64,000 nt of DNA from Bradyrhizobium sp. CCBAU 051011 (GTDB lineage: Bacteria > Pseudomonadota > Alphaproteobacteria > Rhizobiales > Xanthobacteraceae). The notes beneath the pieces are model-generated. The model worked only from the letters and a program-made list of their open reading frames with translations. It was not told the origin of the DNA and made no database searches. Of the stretch, positions 35,041 through 43,628 are shown in pieces; position 1 is the stretch's first letter, and every line of letters starts with the position of its first letter. The stretch spans positions 1 through 64,000 of the forward strand of contig NZ_CP022222.1 in assembly GCF_009930815.1 (NCBI RefSeq). Reading direction: 5' to 3'. Position numbers and translations under genes: made by a program.

Positions 35041-35537
35041 ATGGCTTTATCGGTCGACTGGAATTCCGTGTTTGTGCCGGCAATAGGACTTGCAGAGATC
35101 GTTGTTCGCGGCAGCCTCAGGTATCTTGGGCTTTTCGTCATCCTCCGCTTCATGGCGCGACGCCAGGCGGGACATTTCGGGCCTGCTGACCTCCTGGTCA
35201 TCGTTTTGATCGCCGATGCCGCTCAGAATGGGCTTGGAAAAGAGTACAGCTCGGTAACCGAGGGTCTCGCGCTCGTTCTGACGATCGTTGCGTGGGGTAT
35301 CTTCTGGACTGGATCGCCTGGCGCTTTCCAGCGACACAGCCGTATCTGAAGCCGCCAAGCCTTACGCTGATTCGTGACGGCAGGTTGATTCCGCAGAACC
35401 TGCGCAAGGAAATGATTACCGAAGATGAACTGAAATCGCAGCTGCGCGAACAGAGTGTCGACAACTACGAGGACATCAAGCTGGCTACGCTAGAAGGCGA
35501 CGGACGGCTCAGCGTTTTGAAAAGGCAAAGCGTATAG
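35041..35537 (+). pseudogene. DUF421 (YetF-type) membrane protein with frameshift
   Basis: The first frame (35041-35349) gives two to three membrane helices and HFGPADLLVIVLIADAAQNGLGKEYSSVTEGLALVLTIVAWG. At about 35295 the family sequence jumps frame and continues YLLDWIAWRFPATQPYLKPPSLTLIRDGRLIPQNLRKEMITEDELKSQLREQ to 35537. One base is missing in a G-run. Joined, the product would be a 165-residue YetF-like protein. AGGAG precedes the ATG. Confidence 0.8.
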
Positions 35538-35689
35538 TTTTCTGCAGTGCCGGGCCGGATCCCGGAGCTCGCGCGGTTCATTCCCCCTGCCCGCGCATTC
35601 GACAAGTACGTCTATTCGCCCCTGACGGGCAGCGATCTGCATCAACAGCTTCGCAGCGCCGTTCATCCATGCTCTTCCCCGAATAAAAA

Positions 35690-35713
35690 GGCCGCCTGCC
35701 ATGGCGGACGGCC
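35690..35713 (-). terminator. Hairpin with T-run on the minus strand
   Basis: On the minus strand CCGCC-ATGGCA-GGCGG, with GG/CC extension, is followed by TTTTT. It could end transcripts from the oxidoreductase at 35927-36832. The rest of 35538-35926 holds no gene I can support. Confidence 0.45.
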
Positions 35714-35926
35714 GTTGTTCCATGATTTGCCGAGGTTCTGGCGCGCGCATGTCGCTCGCTTCGTGATCTTGCCTCCATCGCCTGGACGGCCGACGGCTGG
35801 GTTGAAAGCAAAGCGTCGCGCGTTGTCCAGAATGTTATTCTCCTTCTCATCAATGCCCTCGGCGTTTGGCGCTGGTTTCCAAGGGCCGAGAAGGAAGCGA
35901 AAAGCTAGCTATCTTCCCAGAGCCCA

Positions 35927-36832
35927 TCACTCGCAGAATCCGTCGCGGCGCAAGAAACCCTTGTTGATGGCGACGGCCGCCTGCGCGCCTTCCGCAATGG
36001 CTACGGCGACAAGAAGAACGTCGCGCGACACGTCACCCGCAACATATACGCCCGGGACGCTGGTTTCCTCCGTGTCGGGGTCCGTCACGACGCCCCCCTT
36101 TTCATCGCGCTTGCAACCAAGGCGTTTGGAAAGGTCAGACGCCTGATGGCAGCCCGTCGAGAAAAACAAACCTGCCCGGGGCAGATCCGGCCCGCTCCTG
36201 AATACGATCTTTGTGAGCTCTCCGTTCGTACCTTCGAGGGATTCAATGGGCTCCAAGCGCAGCGGAATATCGTGCTCTTTGAGTTTTCGATTCGCTTGCG
36301 CACTGACCTCAGTTCCATCGCAGCAGGCCACAACATCCGCCATCCAGTGTTTCATCATGATGGCAAGCTCAGCCCCTTTATCACCCTTGCCAAATGCAGC
36401 TACGGGCTTCCCCGCGTATTCGAAGCCGTCGCAATATAGACAATGGTGGACGGAAACGCCGTACAGAGGCTTGATCCCCGTTAATTCAGGAAGCTCGTCA
36501 ACGAGACCTGTCGCAAGCAAGACCTTTGAAGTGCTGCCGGTTGTCCCGTCCGAACACACAAACTCGAATTCATCGCCCCTCGGAATGATGTCGGTTACTC
36601 GTGTCCCGCGCACCGAAATGGACTTGTAAAGGCTGAGTTCTTGCCGCGCCTCATCCACGAATGCTGAGGGGGACCGGCCTTCCCGTCCGAGCAGGCCGTG
36701 AATCGCGTGGGAACTCAGGTTGCGCTGATGCCCCTCATCGCAGAGCAATGCTTTGCGGTGGCACCTCCCTAGAATAAGCGCGGCGCTTAATCCGGCAGGC
36801 CCGCCGCCGACAATGAGAACATCGAATTTCAT
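35927..36832 (-). CDS. Thioredoxin-reductase-like NAD(P)/FAD oxidoreductase
   Basis: With the ATG at 36832 the product has 301 residues, the low-molecular-weight TrxR length. The FAD motif is FDVLIVGGGPAGLSAALILGR. The redox CxxC is HHCLYCDGFE, and VYVAGDVSRD is the C-terminal FAD motif. The NAD(P)-binding motif is altered (VAAFGKGDKGAEL instead of GGGxSA), so the cofactor preference may differ. It probably reduces a small dithiol protein or a non-thioredoxin partner. Confidence 0.85.
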   Translation of the reverse strand: MKFDVLIVGGGPAGLSAALILGRCHRKALLCDEGHQRNLSSHAIHGLLGREGRSPSAFVDEARQELSLYKSISVRGTRVTDIIPRGDEFEFVCSDGTTGSTSKVLLATGLVDELPELTGIKPLYGVSVHHCLYCDGFEYAGKPVAAFGKGDKGAELAIMMKHWMADVVACCDGTEVSAQANRKLKEHDIPLRLEPIESLEGTNGELTKIVFRSGPDLPRAGLFFSTGCHQASDLSKRLGCKRDEKGGVVTDPDTEETSVPGVYVAGDVSRDVLLVAVAIAEGAQAAVAINKGFLRRDGFCE

Positions 36833-36926
36833 TGGAAGCCCTTTCGTTGCGCAGACATATAAGACTGCTCGCAACGCTTGGAACCCCTGGTGACCATTCA
36901 GGCGTTAGTACTTGGGAAGAAAATCA

Positions 36927-37587
36927 TGCCGCGCGCGAACACAGCGGTTCGATGGAAAGAACTAACGCGAGAGGAGTGGCGCGAACGGAGGCGGCTACGC
37001 CGCGAAAAGCAGCGCGAGGACAATATAGGCCGCGCCGCGAAGATGCACCTTGCCCGAAAGGAGTTGGTTTCCGAAGGCGCACGGTCAACGCCTCGTTTGA
37101 AGGCGGCCTATGTCGGTTGCTGTGGCTGGCACTACTGGAAATGGCGGGGATTGTTCTATCCCGCGGATCTGCCGGCTTCCGCCGAGTTACCGTTACACCA
37201 AGGCGCGGCTGAATGCGATCGTCAGTCAGCTCGATCCTGCGCGCCGCAACGCCGTTGAGTTCCGGCACGCCAGCTGGTGGAATGAGGAGGTTTACAGCGC
37301 CTTCCGTGAGGCAGGCATTATCCTCTGCTCTTGCAGCGGGCCACGGCTTCCTGATGAGCTTATCAGGACGGCTGACGGTATACGTGCGGCTGCACGGCCC
37401 CAGGCGCTGGTATCAGCATGACTATTCAAAGGACGAGCAGCTGGAGTGGACGAACAGGATTAATGCAAGTGGGGCGAAGAGAGCCTGGATCTACTTCAAT
37501 AATGATAACGACGCCTATGCGCCAAAGAACGCGACTGCTATGCGGCGCCTGCTAAGCGGCTTTCTTCGGAGCGTCGACCCGTGGTAA
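36927..37587 (+). pseudogene. DUF72 (YecE-type) protein, deleted and frameshifted
   Basis: Family blocks are spread over three frames: AYVGCCGWHYWKWRGLFYPADLPA (to about 37180), SYRYTKARLNAIVSQLDPARRNAVEFRHASWWNEEVYSAFREAG, then VYVRLHGPRRWYQHDYSKDEQLEWTNRINASGAKRAWIYFNNDNDAYAPKNA. About 60 residues between the first two blocks are gone. The first 60 residues of the open frame (MPRANTAVRWKELTREEWRERRRLRREKQR) are a basic extension not typical of DUF72 and may belong to a separate small gene. Confidence 0.75.
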
Positions 37588-37793
37588 AGCGACATCGAAC
37601 GCAGAGGATTAATTCTCGATTAACACGTACCATTGGCAGCTATGGCGTGCACTCATAAAACGAGAGATTTCCCGTTTTGAGGCCAGAACAGACATGCGCT
37701 GGTCATCCGGGAATTTCGCCCTTTGACCCTTAACCGGTCATCGAGCGATCGGCGTTCGCGTATCGGCAGTTAAGGAATATCGGCGGGTCGAAA

Positions 37794-38643
37794 TTACTCC
37801 GGCTTGATGTTGGCCGCGCGGATCACTTTCGCCCACCTTTGCGTGTCGTCAACGACGAATTTTCCGAAGTCAGAGGGCGAGAGAACAAGAGGCGTAATGC
37901 CCAGATCGGCGTACGCGCCTTTATGCCGGGACGTGCTAGTCCGGCATTGATATGATCGTTGAGCTTCTGGATGATCTCGGACGGTGTGCCCCTCGGCGCC
38001 CCCACCCCTGCCCGCCCGTTCGCCTCGTATCCGCGGACCGTTTCGGCAATGGTCGGCACGTCGGGCATTGTGGGTGACCGCGCGGTGGTGGTCACCGCCA
38101 GCGCACGAAGCTTCCCGCCCTGATAAAATTCAAGCGACGGGGTCACACTAACGAACATGAGTTGGACTTGACCGCTGATTGCGTCGGTGAGCGCAGGTCC
38201 CTCGCCGCGATTGGGTACGTGAACGAGGTTGACGCCAGTCATGATCTTGAACAGCTCGCTGGCCACATGGCCCGGCGTCCCGACGCCGCCCTACCCATGT
38301 TGATTTTGCCGGGATTGGCTTTGGCGTAGGCGATGAAGTCCGGAACGGTTCTGGTGGGATGAGCAGGATGCATCACCATGAGTAGGGGGCCATGCACGAT
38401 CCCGGCGACCGGCGCAATGTCCCGGATGAAGTTGAAGTTAAGCCTGTCGTAGAGCGTTGCGTTGATTGCGCCCGGTGTTAAGGCCAGCAGGAGCGTATAG
38501 CCGTCGGCCGGTGCACGGACGACTGCCTCTGTGCCAATGTTGCCGCCGGCACCCGGCCGGTTCTCGACGACGAATTGCTGGCTGGGCCGCTCCGATAACC
38601 ACTGACCATTAGACGATATTCGAGCAAGCCGCCGGCGATACAA
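37794..38643 (-). pseudogene. Tripartite tricarboxylate transporter binding protein (TctC/Bug), decayed
   Basis: The sequence QFVVENRPGAGGNIGTEAVVRAPADGYTLLL...AKANPGKINMG is in one frame and ASELFKIMTGVNLVHVPNRGEGPALTDAISGQVQLMF...PDVPTIAET in another. The ending DFGKFVVDDTQRWAKVIRAANIKPE is in a third frame, with its stop at 37794. The signal peptide and first strand are missing. These are the hallmarks of Bug-family periplasmic carboxylate-binding proteins. At least two frameshifts make it a pseudogene. Confidence 0.8.
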
Positions 38644-38654
38644 GTGACGCCCGG

Positions 38655-39338
38655 TCAGGTTGGCTTTTCGTCTCGTTCTAGCTGAGGTTTTTCAAATAAG
38701 ACCGCGTTCAACAAGGAACGGTGCACCTCGATCTTTCCGTTGTAGCTAATCAATCCCAGCTTGCGAAATTTGTTTAGGAAGAAGCTCACCCGGGATCGGG
38801 TCGTCCCGATCATCTCCGCCAAGGTTGCTTGATTGATCGAAGCATCGACTGGCGTTGGCTTACCATTTTTTCCGAAATTGGCCAGCAGAAGAAGAAGGCG
38901 CGCGAGCCGCTTCTCGCTCGAATTGAATAGCTGGTCGATCAAATCTTCTTCAATGCGATTGCTCCGGGTCACCAGGTAAGTCACGAAAAGTTCTGCAAAC
39001 TTGGGCTCCCTACGGAGCGCCGCTACCATCGCCTTCCGCGTTATCGAGGTGATAAGGCATTCCTCCATTGCTCTCGCGGTTCCAACGCGGACCGCCTGAC
39101 CATTCAGACATCCCTCGCCAAAGAACTGCGCAGGTTCCAATATGCCGACGACTGCTTCTTTCCCTTGCTCGGAAACAACGGTCACCTTGACCTTGCCCGA
39201 TTGGATATAAAAAATCTTATCGGCCTCTTCGCCTTGGGTGTAGATGATCCGACCCTTACGGTACTTCTCTATCGTTTTTCCGGTCCCGACTTTAGCGAGG
39301 AAGGCCTGGGGATCGAACTGTCGCTTTGCTGACTTCAC
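38655..39338 (-). CDS. Crp/Fnr-family transcriptional regulator
   Basis: This 227-residue regulator has a cyclic-nucleotide-binding-type jelly roll at about residues 25-120 (GRIIYTQGEEADKIFYIQSGKVKVTVVSEQGKEAVVGILEPAQFFGEGCL). A long dimer helix follows, then a C-terminal winged helix at about 150-205 with recognition segment GTTRSRVSFFLNKFRKLGLI. The recognition helix differs from CRP (RETVGR) and FNR (VETISR), so a different DNA site is expected. There is no N-terminal cysteine cluster for an iron-sulfur sensor. A palindrome 51 bp upstream suggests autoregulation. Confidence 0.9.
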   Translation of the reverse strand: MKSAKRQFDPQAFLAKVGTGKTIEKYRKGRIIYTQGEEADKIFYIQSGKVKVTVVSEQGKEAVVGILEPAQFFGEGCLNGQAVRVGTARAMEECLITSITRKAMVAALRREPKFAELFVTYLVTRSNRIEEDLIDQLFNSSEKRLARLLLLLANFGKNGKPTPVDASINQATLAEMIGTTRSRVSFFLNKFRKLGLISYNGKIEVHRSLLNAVLFEKPQLERDEKPT

Positions 39339-39388
39339 AATGCCCTCCTTTGGACCAGTGACGCCTAAACACTAAAAGTGCGGTGTTG

Positions 39389-39404
39389 TGGTCAATATTG
39401 ACCA
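39389..39404. promoter_or_regulatory. Crp/Fnr-type palindrome, copy 2
   Basis: TGGTCAATATTGACCA is a perfect 16-bp palindrome in the divergent space. It lies 51 bp before the Crp/Fnr gene and 26 bp before the plus-strand gene at 39430. It matches the site at 34110-34125. Confidence 0.75.
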
Positions 39405-39429
39405 GCGGATCAGTTTCCTACGTGAAAAA

Positions 39430-39735
39430 ATGACCCCGTCAGTGCCGGTGTCCGGCAGCGTGTTGCGCACCCGCCTGATCCAAAAGGGTGCCCGCATGCT
39501 CGGCTCTCATGCGTTACCAACCGGCCCGCCGCTTAGCGTCATAGAGCGCCCGCGCTGTAAACACTGTGAGGCTCGAACGAACTTGGCCGGCATTGCGTCC
39601 GGACCAGCGGGCTACGAACTCCGCACCTTTGAGTGCCCCAGGTGTGATCGTTTCCAGCGAACTCTGGTGGTCAGCGACCCCATGAGCGGCGACGCGAGCG
39701 GGTGGCTTCGCGGCGAGCTTAAATCCCCGGACTAG
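39430..39735 (+). CDS. Small zinc-ribbon-like protein
   Basis: The ATG at 39430 gives 101 residues; a GTG at 39388 would overlap the palindrome, so it is less likely. A four-cysteine ribbon (CKHCEARTNLAGI...FECPRCDRFQRTLVVSDP) suggests a zinc-binding fold. The ending SGWLRGELKSPD resembles that of the next gene (LDWFEEELVSPK), so the two are probably duplicates. Confidence 0.6.
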   Translation: MTPSVPVSGSVLRTRLIQKGARMLGSHALPTGPPLSVIERPRCKHCEARTNLAGIASGPAGYELRTFECPRCDRFQRTLVVSDPMSGDASGWLRGELKSPD

Positions 39736-39763
39736 ATTTTGGCAATCTCATGGAAGATTAAAA

Positions 39764-39994
39764 ATGTCCGCTGAAGTAGCTCCCTCACCACCCCGGGTCC
39801 TATCCAGTTCCAGATCCGCCCGTTGCTGCGGCGTTACCGTGGTGCAGCGGATCACGCCTTCACGAACGGGTTACGAGCATTGGACGCTGCGCTGCACACG
39901 ATGCGGCCACATCCAACAAATGCAAGTTGTATCCGGCCCATCGCAAACCGAACCGCTCGATTGGTTTGAGGAAGAATTGGTGTCGCCAAAATGA
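39764..39994 (+). CDS. Small zinc-ribbon-like protein (paralogue of previous)
   Basis: This 76-residue protein shares the layout of its neighbour: ITPSRTGYEHWTLRCTRCGHIQQMQVVSGPSQTEPLDWFEEELVSPK. The CTRC pair is kept, and the first pair reads ARCCGV. It overlaps the next gene by four bases (ATGA). Confidence 0.6.
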   Translation: MSAEVAPSPPRVLSSSRSARCCGVTVVQRITPSRTGYEHWTLRCTRCGHIQQMQVVSGPSQTEPLDWFEEELVSPK

Positions 39995-40197
39995 GACCCA
40001 ACAAGCGTAACAGGAAGAAGGTTACATTTTTGACGGCCGACCAGTTGGAAGAGCAGGCAGATGCGGCCGCGAGTGAGGCGAAGCAATTGCCTGACGGCGA
40101 GGCGAAACAGGATGCGCTTCGCAGCGCAGCACAATTAAGAGTATACGCCACCATGAAGCGCGCACTCACACCACAAACCGTCAAATCGAAATGGTAG
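39991..40197 (+). CDS. Small helical protein (family also at 51747-51947)
   Basis: This 68-residue protein starts with the ATG at 39991 that overlaps the previous stop, so it is translationally coupled. A basic N-terminus (MRPNKRNRKKVTF) is followed by a helical stretch, LEEQADAAASEAKQLPDGEAKQDALRSAAQLRVYATMKRAL. The plan LEEQA...EAK-LP-G-x-x-x-ALRxAxQ matches the protein at 51747-51947. Confidence 0.65.
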   Translation: MRPNKRNRKKVTFLTADQLEEQADAAASEAKQLPDGEAKQDALRSAAQLRVYATMKRALTPQTVKSKW

Positions 40198-40255
40198 ACG
40201 CGGATCGAGCGGATTACATAACCCAATTCCCGAATTCGGCGCAGGTTGCAGCACA

Positions 40256-41335
40256 ATGAACAATGTACTTTCCTACGCGCTACGCTCTTTCCAGCGCAAA
40301 CCCGAGAGAACCTCCACCGAGGTGGATGCGATAGCCAACGCAGTCCGCGTCGCCCTCGGTTGGCCTGACGAGGAACAAGCCTTCGAATTGCCCGGGCGGC
40401 TATTCGAACAACTCCCATTTGCCGTTTATGTCTGTGACCGGGACGGTCTCGTTCTGCGATACAATCACCGCGCTGCCGAACTATGGGGCCGGTCGCCTAA
40501 ACTCAGCGATCCTAATGAACGGTTTTGCGGATCGTATCGAATGTTCCGGCCCGACGGGAGTCTGTTGCCGCACCACCAATGCCCCATGGCAGATGTGCTG
40601 CGTACCGGTATTTCCGTGCGCGAACAGGAAGTTCACATCCAGCGACCTGACGGCTTGCGCGGCGTCGCGCTCGTTGACATCGAGGCAATCAAGGATAACG
40701 GTGGAAACGTTGTCGGTGCCGTCAACTGCTTCCAGGATATAACTGAGCGCAAACGCAGCGAGGCGCAGATCGTCAATCTCGCGCGCGAGGCAGAGCATCG
40801 AACAAAGAACATCTTGTCCACTGTGCTAGCGACGGTGCGTCTGTCCAATTCCGATACGTCTGATGGTCTGAAGCAACTGATCGAAGGGCGCATCAATGCC
40901 CTCGCAAAAGTCCATACGCTGTTCGTGGAATCCCGTTGGGCGGGACCCGAGCTTCACCGCCTGGCCACGCAGGAGCTTATGGCTTACAGCGGGGAGATTG
41001 AGGCACGTGTGCGAATTGAGGGGCCAGCCGTAATGCTGGAGCCGAGTACAGCTCAGACTACTGCAATTTCCCTGCACGAGCTCGCGACCAACGCGGCAAA
41101 ATACGGATCGCTATCGGCAGCGGGTGGTCACGTTGACCTCTCATGGTCCCTTACAGCAGACGGAAGGCTCAGCTTCCGCTGGATCGAATCGGGTGGCCCG
41201 GCCGCCACGCCGCCCACGCATCGCGGGTTCGGCACACGCATTTTGGAAAATATGATTGGCCAACTCAAGGGTGAGGTGCATTTTGATTGGCGCGACCGAG
41301 GGCTAATTTGCGAAATCTCCTTGCCGCTTGCATAG
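40256..41335 (+). CDS. PAS-domain HWE-family sensor histidine kinase
   Basis: This is a 359-residue cytoplasmic kinase. A PAS domain spans about residues 48-165 (LPFAVYVCDRDGLVLRYNHRAAELWGRSP...VNCFQDITERKRSE). The HWE dimerisation region has phosphorylatable His181 (AEHRTKNILSTV). The ATPase domain has N-box HELATNAAKYG (274-284) and the family WxE (RWIESGG, Trp309-Glu311). HWE/HisKA_2 kinases are the typical inputs to PhyR-NepR-EcfG stress signalling. The gene ends at a bidirectional terminator shared with csbD. Confidence 0.92.
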   Translation: MNNVLSYALRSFQRKPERTSTEVDAIANAVRVALGWPDEEQAFELPGRLFEQLPFAVYVCDRDGLVLRYNHRAAELWGRSPKLSDPNERFCGSYRMFRPDGSLLPHHQCPMADVLRTGISVREQEVHIQRPDGLRGVALVDIEAIKDNGGNVVGAVNCFQDITERKRSEAQIVNLAREAEHRTKNILSTVLATVRLSNSDTSDGLKQLIEGRINALAKVHTLFVESRWAGPELHRLATQELMAYSGEIEARVRIEGPAVMLEPSTAQTTAISLHELATNAAKYGSLSAAGGHVDLSWSLTADGRLSFRWIESGGPAATPPTHRGFGTRILENMIGQLKGEVHFDWRDRGLICEISLPLA

Positions 41336-41374
41336 GCCGATACGGCTGCTCAGCCATCGCTTAGGCAAGAAAAG

Positions 41375-41390
41375 GCCGCCCGGAGGCGGC
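41375..41390. terminator. Bidirectional terminator
   Basis: GCCGCC-CGGA-GGCGGC is a perfect hairpin between the convergent kinase and CsbD genes. On the minus strand it is followed by CTTTTC. Confidence 0.7.
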
Positions 41391-41413
41391 TAGTTCTTGG
41401 TCATCACTCTTGC

Positions 41414-41605
41414 CTATTTTTTGAGGGCGTCAGCGGCGTCCCGCACTGCATCCTTCACATCTCCCGCGGCGTTGTGCGCGGATCCCTTGGCCTTATCAAT
41501 CTTGCCTTCGGTTTCCAGGTCCTTGTCATTACTGAGCTTACCGGCACCTTCTTTGATGGCGCCTTTTGCCTTGTCGGCAGCGCCCTTCACATGTTCGCGA
41601 TCCAT
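41414..41605 (-). CDS. CsbD-family stress protein
   Basis: This 63-residue protein, MDREHVKGAADKAKGAIKEG..., shows the repeated K-G-x2-x3-K pattern of CsbD (KGAADKAKGAIKEGAGKLSND, KIDKAKGSAHNAAGDVKDAV). CsbD proteins are abundant general-stress proteins of unknown mechanism. An exact EcfG promoter lies 33 bases upstream, so control by the general-stress sigma factor is well supported. Confidence 0.92.
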   Translation of the reverse strand: MDREHVKGAADKAKGAIKEGAGKLSNDKDLETEGKIDKAKGSAHNAAGDVKDAVRDAADALKK

Positions 41606-41637
41606 GGTCGTGTTCCTTTGCTGTCTGAGATAGGGGC

Positions 41638-41662
41638 AACGAAAGAGTTACGCCGCCGTTCC
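41638..41662 (-). promoter_or_regulatory. EcfG-type promoter of csbD
   Basis: GGAAC-N16-CGTT on the minus strand, an exact consensus match, 33 bases from the CsbD start codon. Confidence 0.85.
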
Positions 41663-41682
41663 TCCGAAAACATGCGCACACA

Positions 41683-41760
41683 CGACTTCTGAGTTTGGCA
41701 CTTTTGAGACATGCTGACTGGGCTGACAAGGTCCGTTTACAGGGGGAGACCGGAAGTAGT
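41683..41760 (-). repeat. Dispersed intergenic repeat, copy A
   Basis: On the minus strand it begins with a CTTCCGGTCT block, continues to CATGTCTCAAAAGTGCC and ends near AGAAGTCG. The same modules in the same order occur at 58852-58930 (plus strand), and the first module recurs at 63150-63180. Confidence 0.65.
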
Positions 41761-41832
41761 TGGCCGACGGCCAAAGTGACGCGATTGACCCTAAAGCAGC
41801 GTATTGAGCTCCCGGCCATCGCGGGGAGATCC

Positions 41833-41934
41833 CGTGCGTGAGCGCACGCTTAATCTCAGGATTAATCTATGCGTTGGCTAGATCAAACCTCACCCCTAGG
41901 ACGGCAAGAGCGGCTGACAGCAGCCGCTCTTTTT
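41833..41934 (+). ncRNA. Candidate structured small RNA
   Basis: Three perfect hairpins lie in a row without a plausible frame: CGTGCG-TGAG-CGCACG (41833-41848), TTAATC-TCAG-GATTAA (41850-41865), and a terminator AGAGCGGCTG-ACAG-CAGCCGCTCT plus TTTT (41907-41934). An unpaired segment, AAACCTCACCCC, between the second and third could pair with ribosome-binding sites. No protein gene on this strand explains the terminator. The promoter is not identified. Confidence 0.5.
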
Positions 41935-41958
41935 CGAAGTCGAAACTGCACGCCCGGG

Positions 41959-42597
41959 TTAAGCGGTGCGCCGGATCTCTTCCATACTTTGTTTGATCTG
42001 CTTTCCGGCGTCGTCGGCCATTTTGAGCGACATGTCGGCTATCCGACGGCTGCTCTCCAGGGCGGTTTCCACGGTCTCTCGCACCATGTCACTTTGTACG
42101 GCTGCAAAGTCCTGAGGAGTTCGGCAGGACCACAACTCATTCATGTGGTCCATGTTCTTCTCGACTTGATGCCGAATCATCTGGAAGTACTCTTGAGACA
42201 TTCCACCCACTACTCTGGCAGCAGCTGTACCAGTGTAAAGCAGTGTTTGCGCGTTGCGCGCCGACCGTTCCGTTGCCTTCGTTGCCTGTTGCACCCCTTC
42301 TCCTGACACGCCGAGCGTGCGACCAAATTGCTCGGTAGACCGTCCCATGGCCGAGGTCGCGGCTTCCAGGCCGAAGCGCCATGCGTTCTGCAACGTCTCG
42401 ACGTTTTGCTTGAGCAGGTTCGCACTCGCTCGAGCCACTTCCTCCCCGGCTTCAGCCGCAGCTTGCCCCACACGCGCCGTCTGATCAGCTGCAGCTTGTC
42501 CGATACGGGTGGTCTGCTCAGCAGCACTCTCGCCAGCGCGGCGGGCTGCGTCTTCCATGCCTTGCGTAGACTTGTCCTCCTGGCGGGGATTTGCCAT
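41959..42597 (-). CDS. Phasin-family protein
   Basis: The ATG at 42597 follows GGAGAA. The product has 212 residues. The N-terminal third is an Ala/Gln-rich repeat of ARxGESAAEQTTRIGQAAADQTARVGQAAAE. The rest is the helical phasin domain (LKQNVETLQNAWRFGLEAATSAMGRSTEQF...EYFQMIRHQVEKNMDHMNELWSCRTPQDFAAVQSDMVRETVE). Phasins coat polyhydroxyalkanoate granules and also act in stress. An exact EcfG promoter lies upstream. Confidence 0.9.
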   Translation of the reverse strand: MANPRQEDKSTQGMEDAARRAGESAAEQTTRIGQAAADQTARVGQAAAEAGEEVARASANLLKQNVETLQNAWRFGLEAATSAMGRSTEQFGRTLGVSGEGVQQATKATERSARNAQTLLYTGTAAARVVGGMSQEYFQMIRHQVEKNMDHMNELWSCRTPQDFAAVQSDMVRETVETALESSRRIADMSLKMADDAGKQIKQSMEEIRRTA

Positions 42598-42646
42598 CTT
42601 TGTTCTCCACTGATTGGTTGACGACTTGCCGCAGCTCCTTGCCAAG

Positions 42647-42671
42647 AACGCGATCTGGGTGAGACCGTTCC
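42647..42671 (-). promoter_or_regulatory. EcfG-type promoter of the phasin gene
   Basis: GGAAC-N16-CGTT on the minus strand, an exact match, 50 bases from the start codon. Confidence 0.8.
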
Positions 42672-42932
42672 TAAGCCCGCCATTCTTTTCCGCCGGTGTC
42701 GTTAGGACGACGGATTGCGAGGCGTCCGGCCGTTAAGCGCGGAGGTCATTCCGGGAAAGCTTTCCAATATTTCCGCGGACAACTGCAAGACCGATCTATT
42801 GATGGAGAACGAATCTCAAAATCAATAACTGGCTCTACGAAGGGAGATCATATCTAAGCGCTGGCGTGGTCGCTCGTAAAATAACCTCCGCGCGCGAGAG
42901 ACAAGTTGAAGTCTTCTCATGCGGCTGGGCCG

Positions 42933-43115
42933 CTAGGTCGCGCTAGGCCACCGGGCGCGGGCTAGCCGCACCAGTTCGGTGCGCTGACATATCTTGCAGC
43001 GATACTGAATAAGATCATTCCCCTTGTCATCAGGATCAATCTTCTCAAGCGTCATCGTTTGATTGCAGTCAATGCAAGTCAACAAATCGGGCAACCTGCT
43101 CCGGTTATCGTTCAT
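42933..43115 (-). CDS. Small zinc-ribbon protein
   Basis: The ATG at 43115 gives 60 residues. A CxxC pair (LLTCIDCNQTM) and a second (YRCKICQRTELVRLARARW) form a rubredoxin-like zinc ribbon. The function is unknown. A weak EcfG-like promoter lies 52 bases upstream. Confidence 0.6.
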   Translation of the reverse strand: MNDNRSRLPDLLTCIDCNQTMTLEKIDPDDKGNDLIQYRCKICQRTELVRLARARWPSAT

Positions 43116-43166
43116 ATGAGCCGTAGCCGCCACGGGCGTGTGTCCCTCTGCCGCAGTTCGACTAGC

Positions 43167-43191
43167 AACATATCGTTATGGCGGATGTTCC
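43167..43191 (-). promoter_or_regulatory. Weak EcfG-like promoter
   Basis: GGAAC-N16-TGTT on the minus strand, one base off consensus, before the zinc-ribbon gene starting at 43115. Confidence 0.35.
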
Positions 43192-43241
43192 TAAGCTATC
43201 CGCTTGTTGGCGTTACCGCTTGCCGCAACAGGAGGCCGGGC

Positions 43242-43544
43242 ATGAAGTTGGTTCATATTGGATGGTTTAGGGGAAGCAACTGGCATTGGGCGACGATTCT
43301 GGCTCTATTAATCTTGGCCTTCCTCCCGGACAAGCTCGCCGCGCAGGGGCTTCCGGTTGAAACCGGCTCGCATGTGTCGGTCGCCCTATTGTTCGCCGGC
43401 GCCATCGTGCTCGGGCTGGTGATCGCCTACGGCATCACGCGAAACAGGAGCCGGACGCGCTCCGAGAAGCAGATTACCGAACAAGCAACGAAGGACCTTT
43501 ACGTGAGAGAAGAGCGCGACCGGGCAAACTCAGGCAGCGAGTAA
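43242..43544 (+). CDS. Small membrane protein upstream of a histidine kinase
   Basis: The ATG at 43242 follows GGAGG. The 100-residue product has a membrane segment at about residues 14-31, a second at about 49-70 (VSVALLFAGAIVLGLVIAYG), and a charged tail (NRSRTRSEKQITEQATKDLYVREERDRANSGSE). It is followed 84 bases later by the GAF kinase and might be its accessory; this is inference. Confidence 0.65.
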   Translation: MKLVHIGWFRGSNWHWATILALLILAFLPDKLAAQGLPVETGSHVSVALLFAGAIVLGLVIAYGITRNRSRTRSEKQITEQATKDLYVREERDRANSGSE

Positions 43545-43628
43545 CCGACCTGAAGCAGACCGGCGAGGAGGCTGAGGCCACTCGTGAAACGACAAGAGGT
43601 GGAACCGGTGGGTGGGACTTAGAAGCTG

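Noticed and set aside
36880..36906. EcfG-like site GGAAC-N18-CGTT before the DUF72 remnant
   Set aside because: The spacer is 18, outside the usual 16-17, and the gene is broken.
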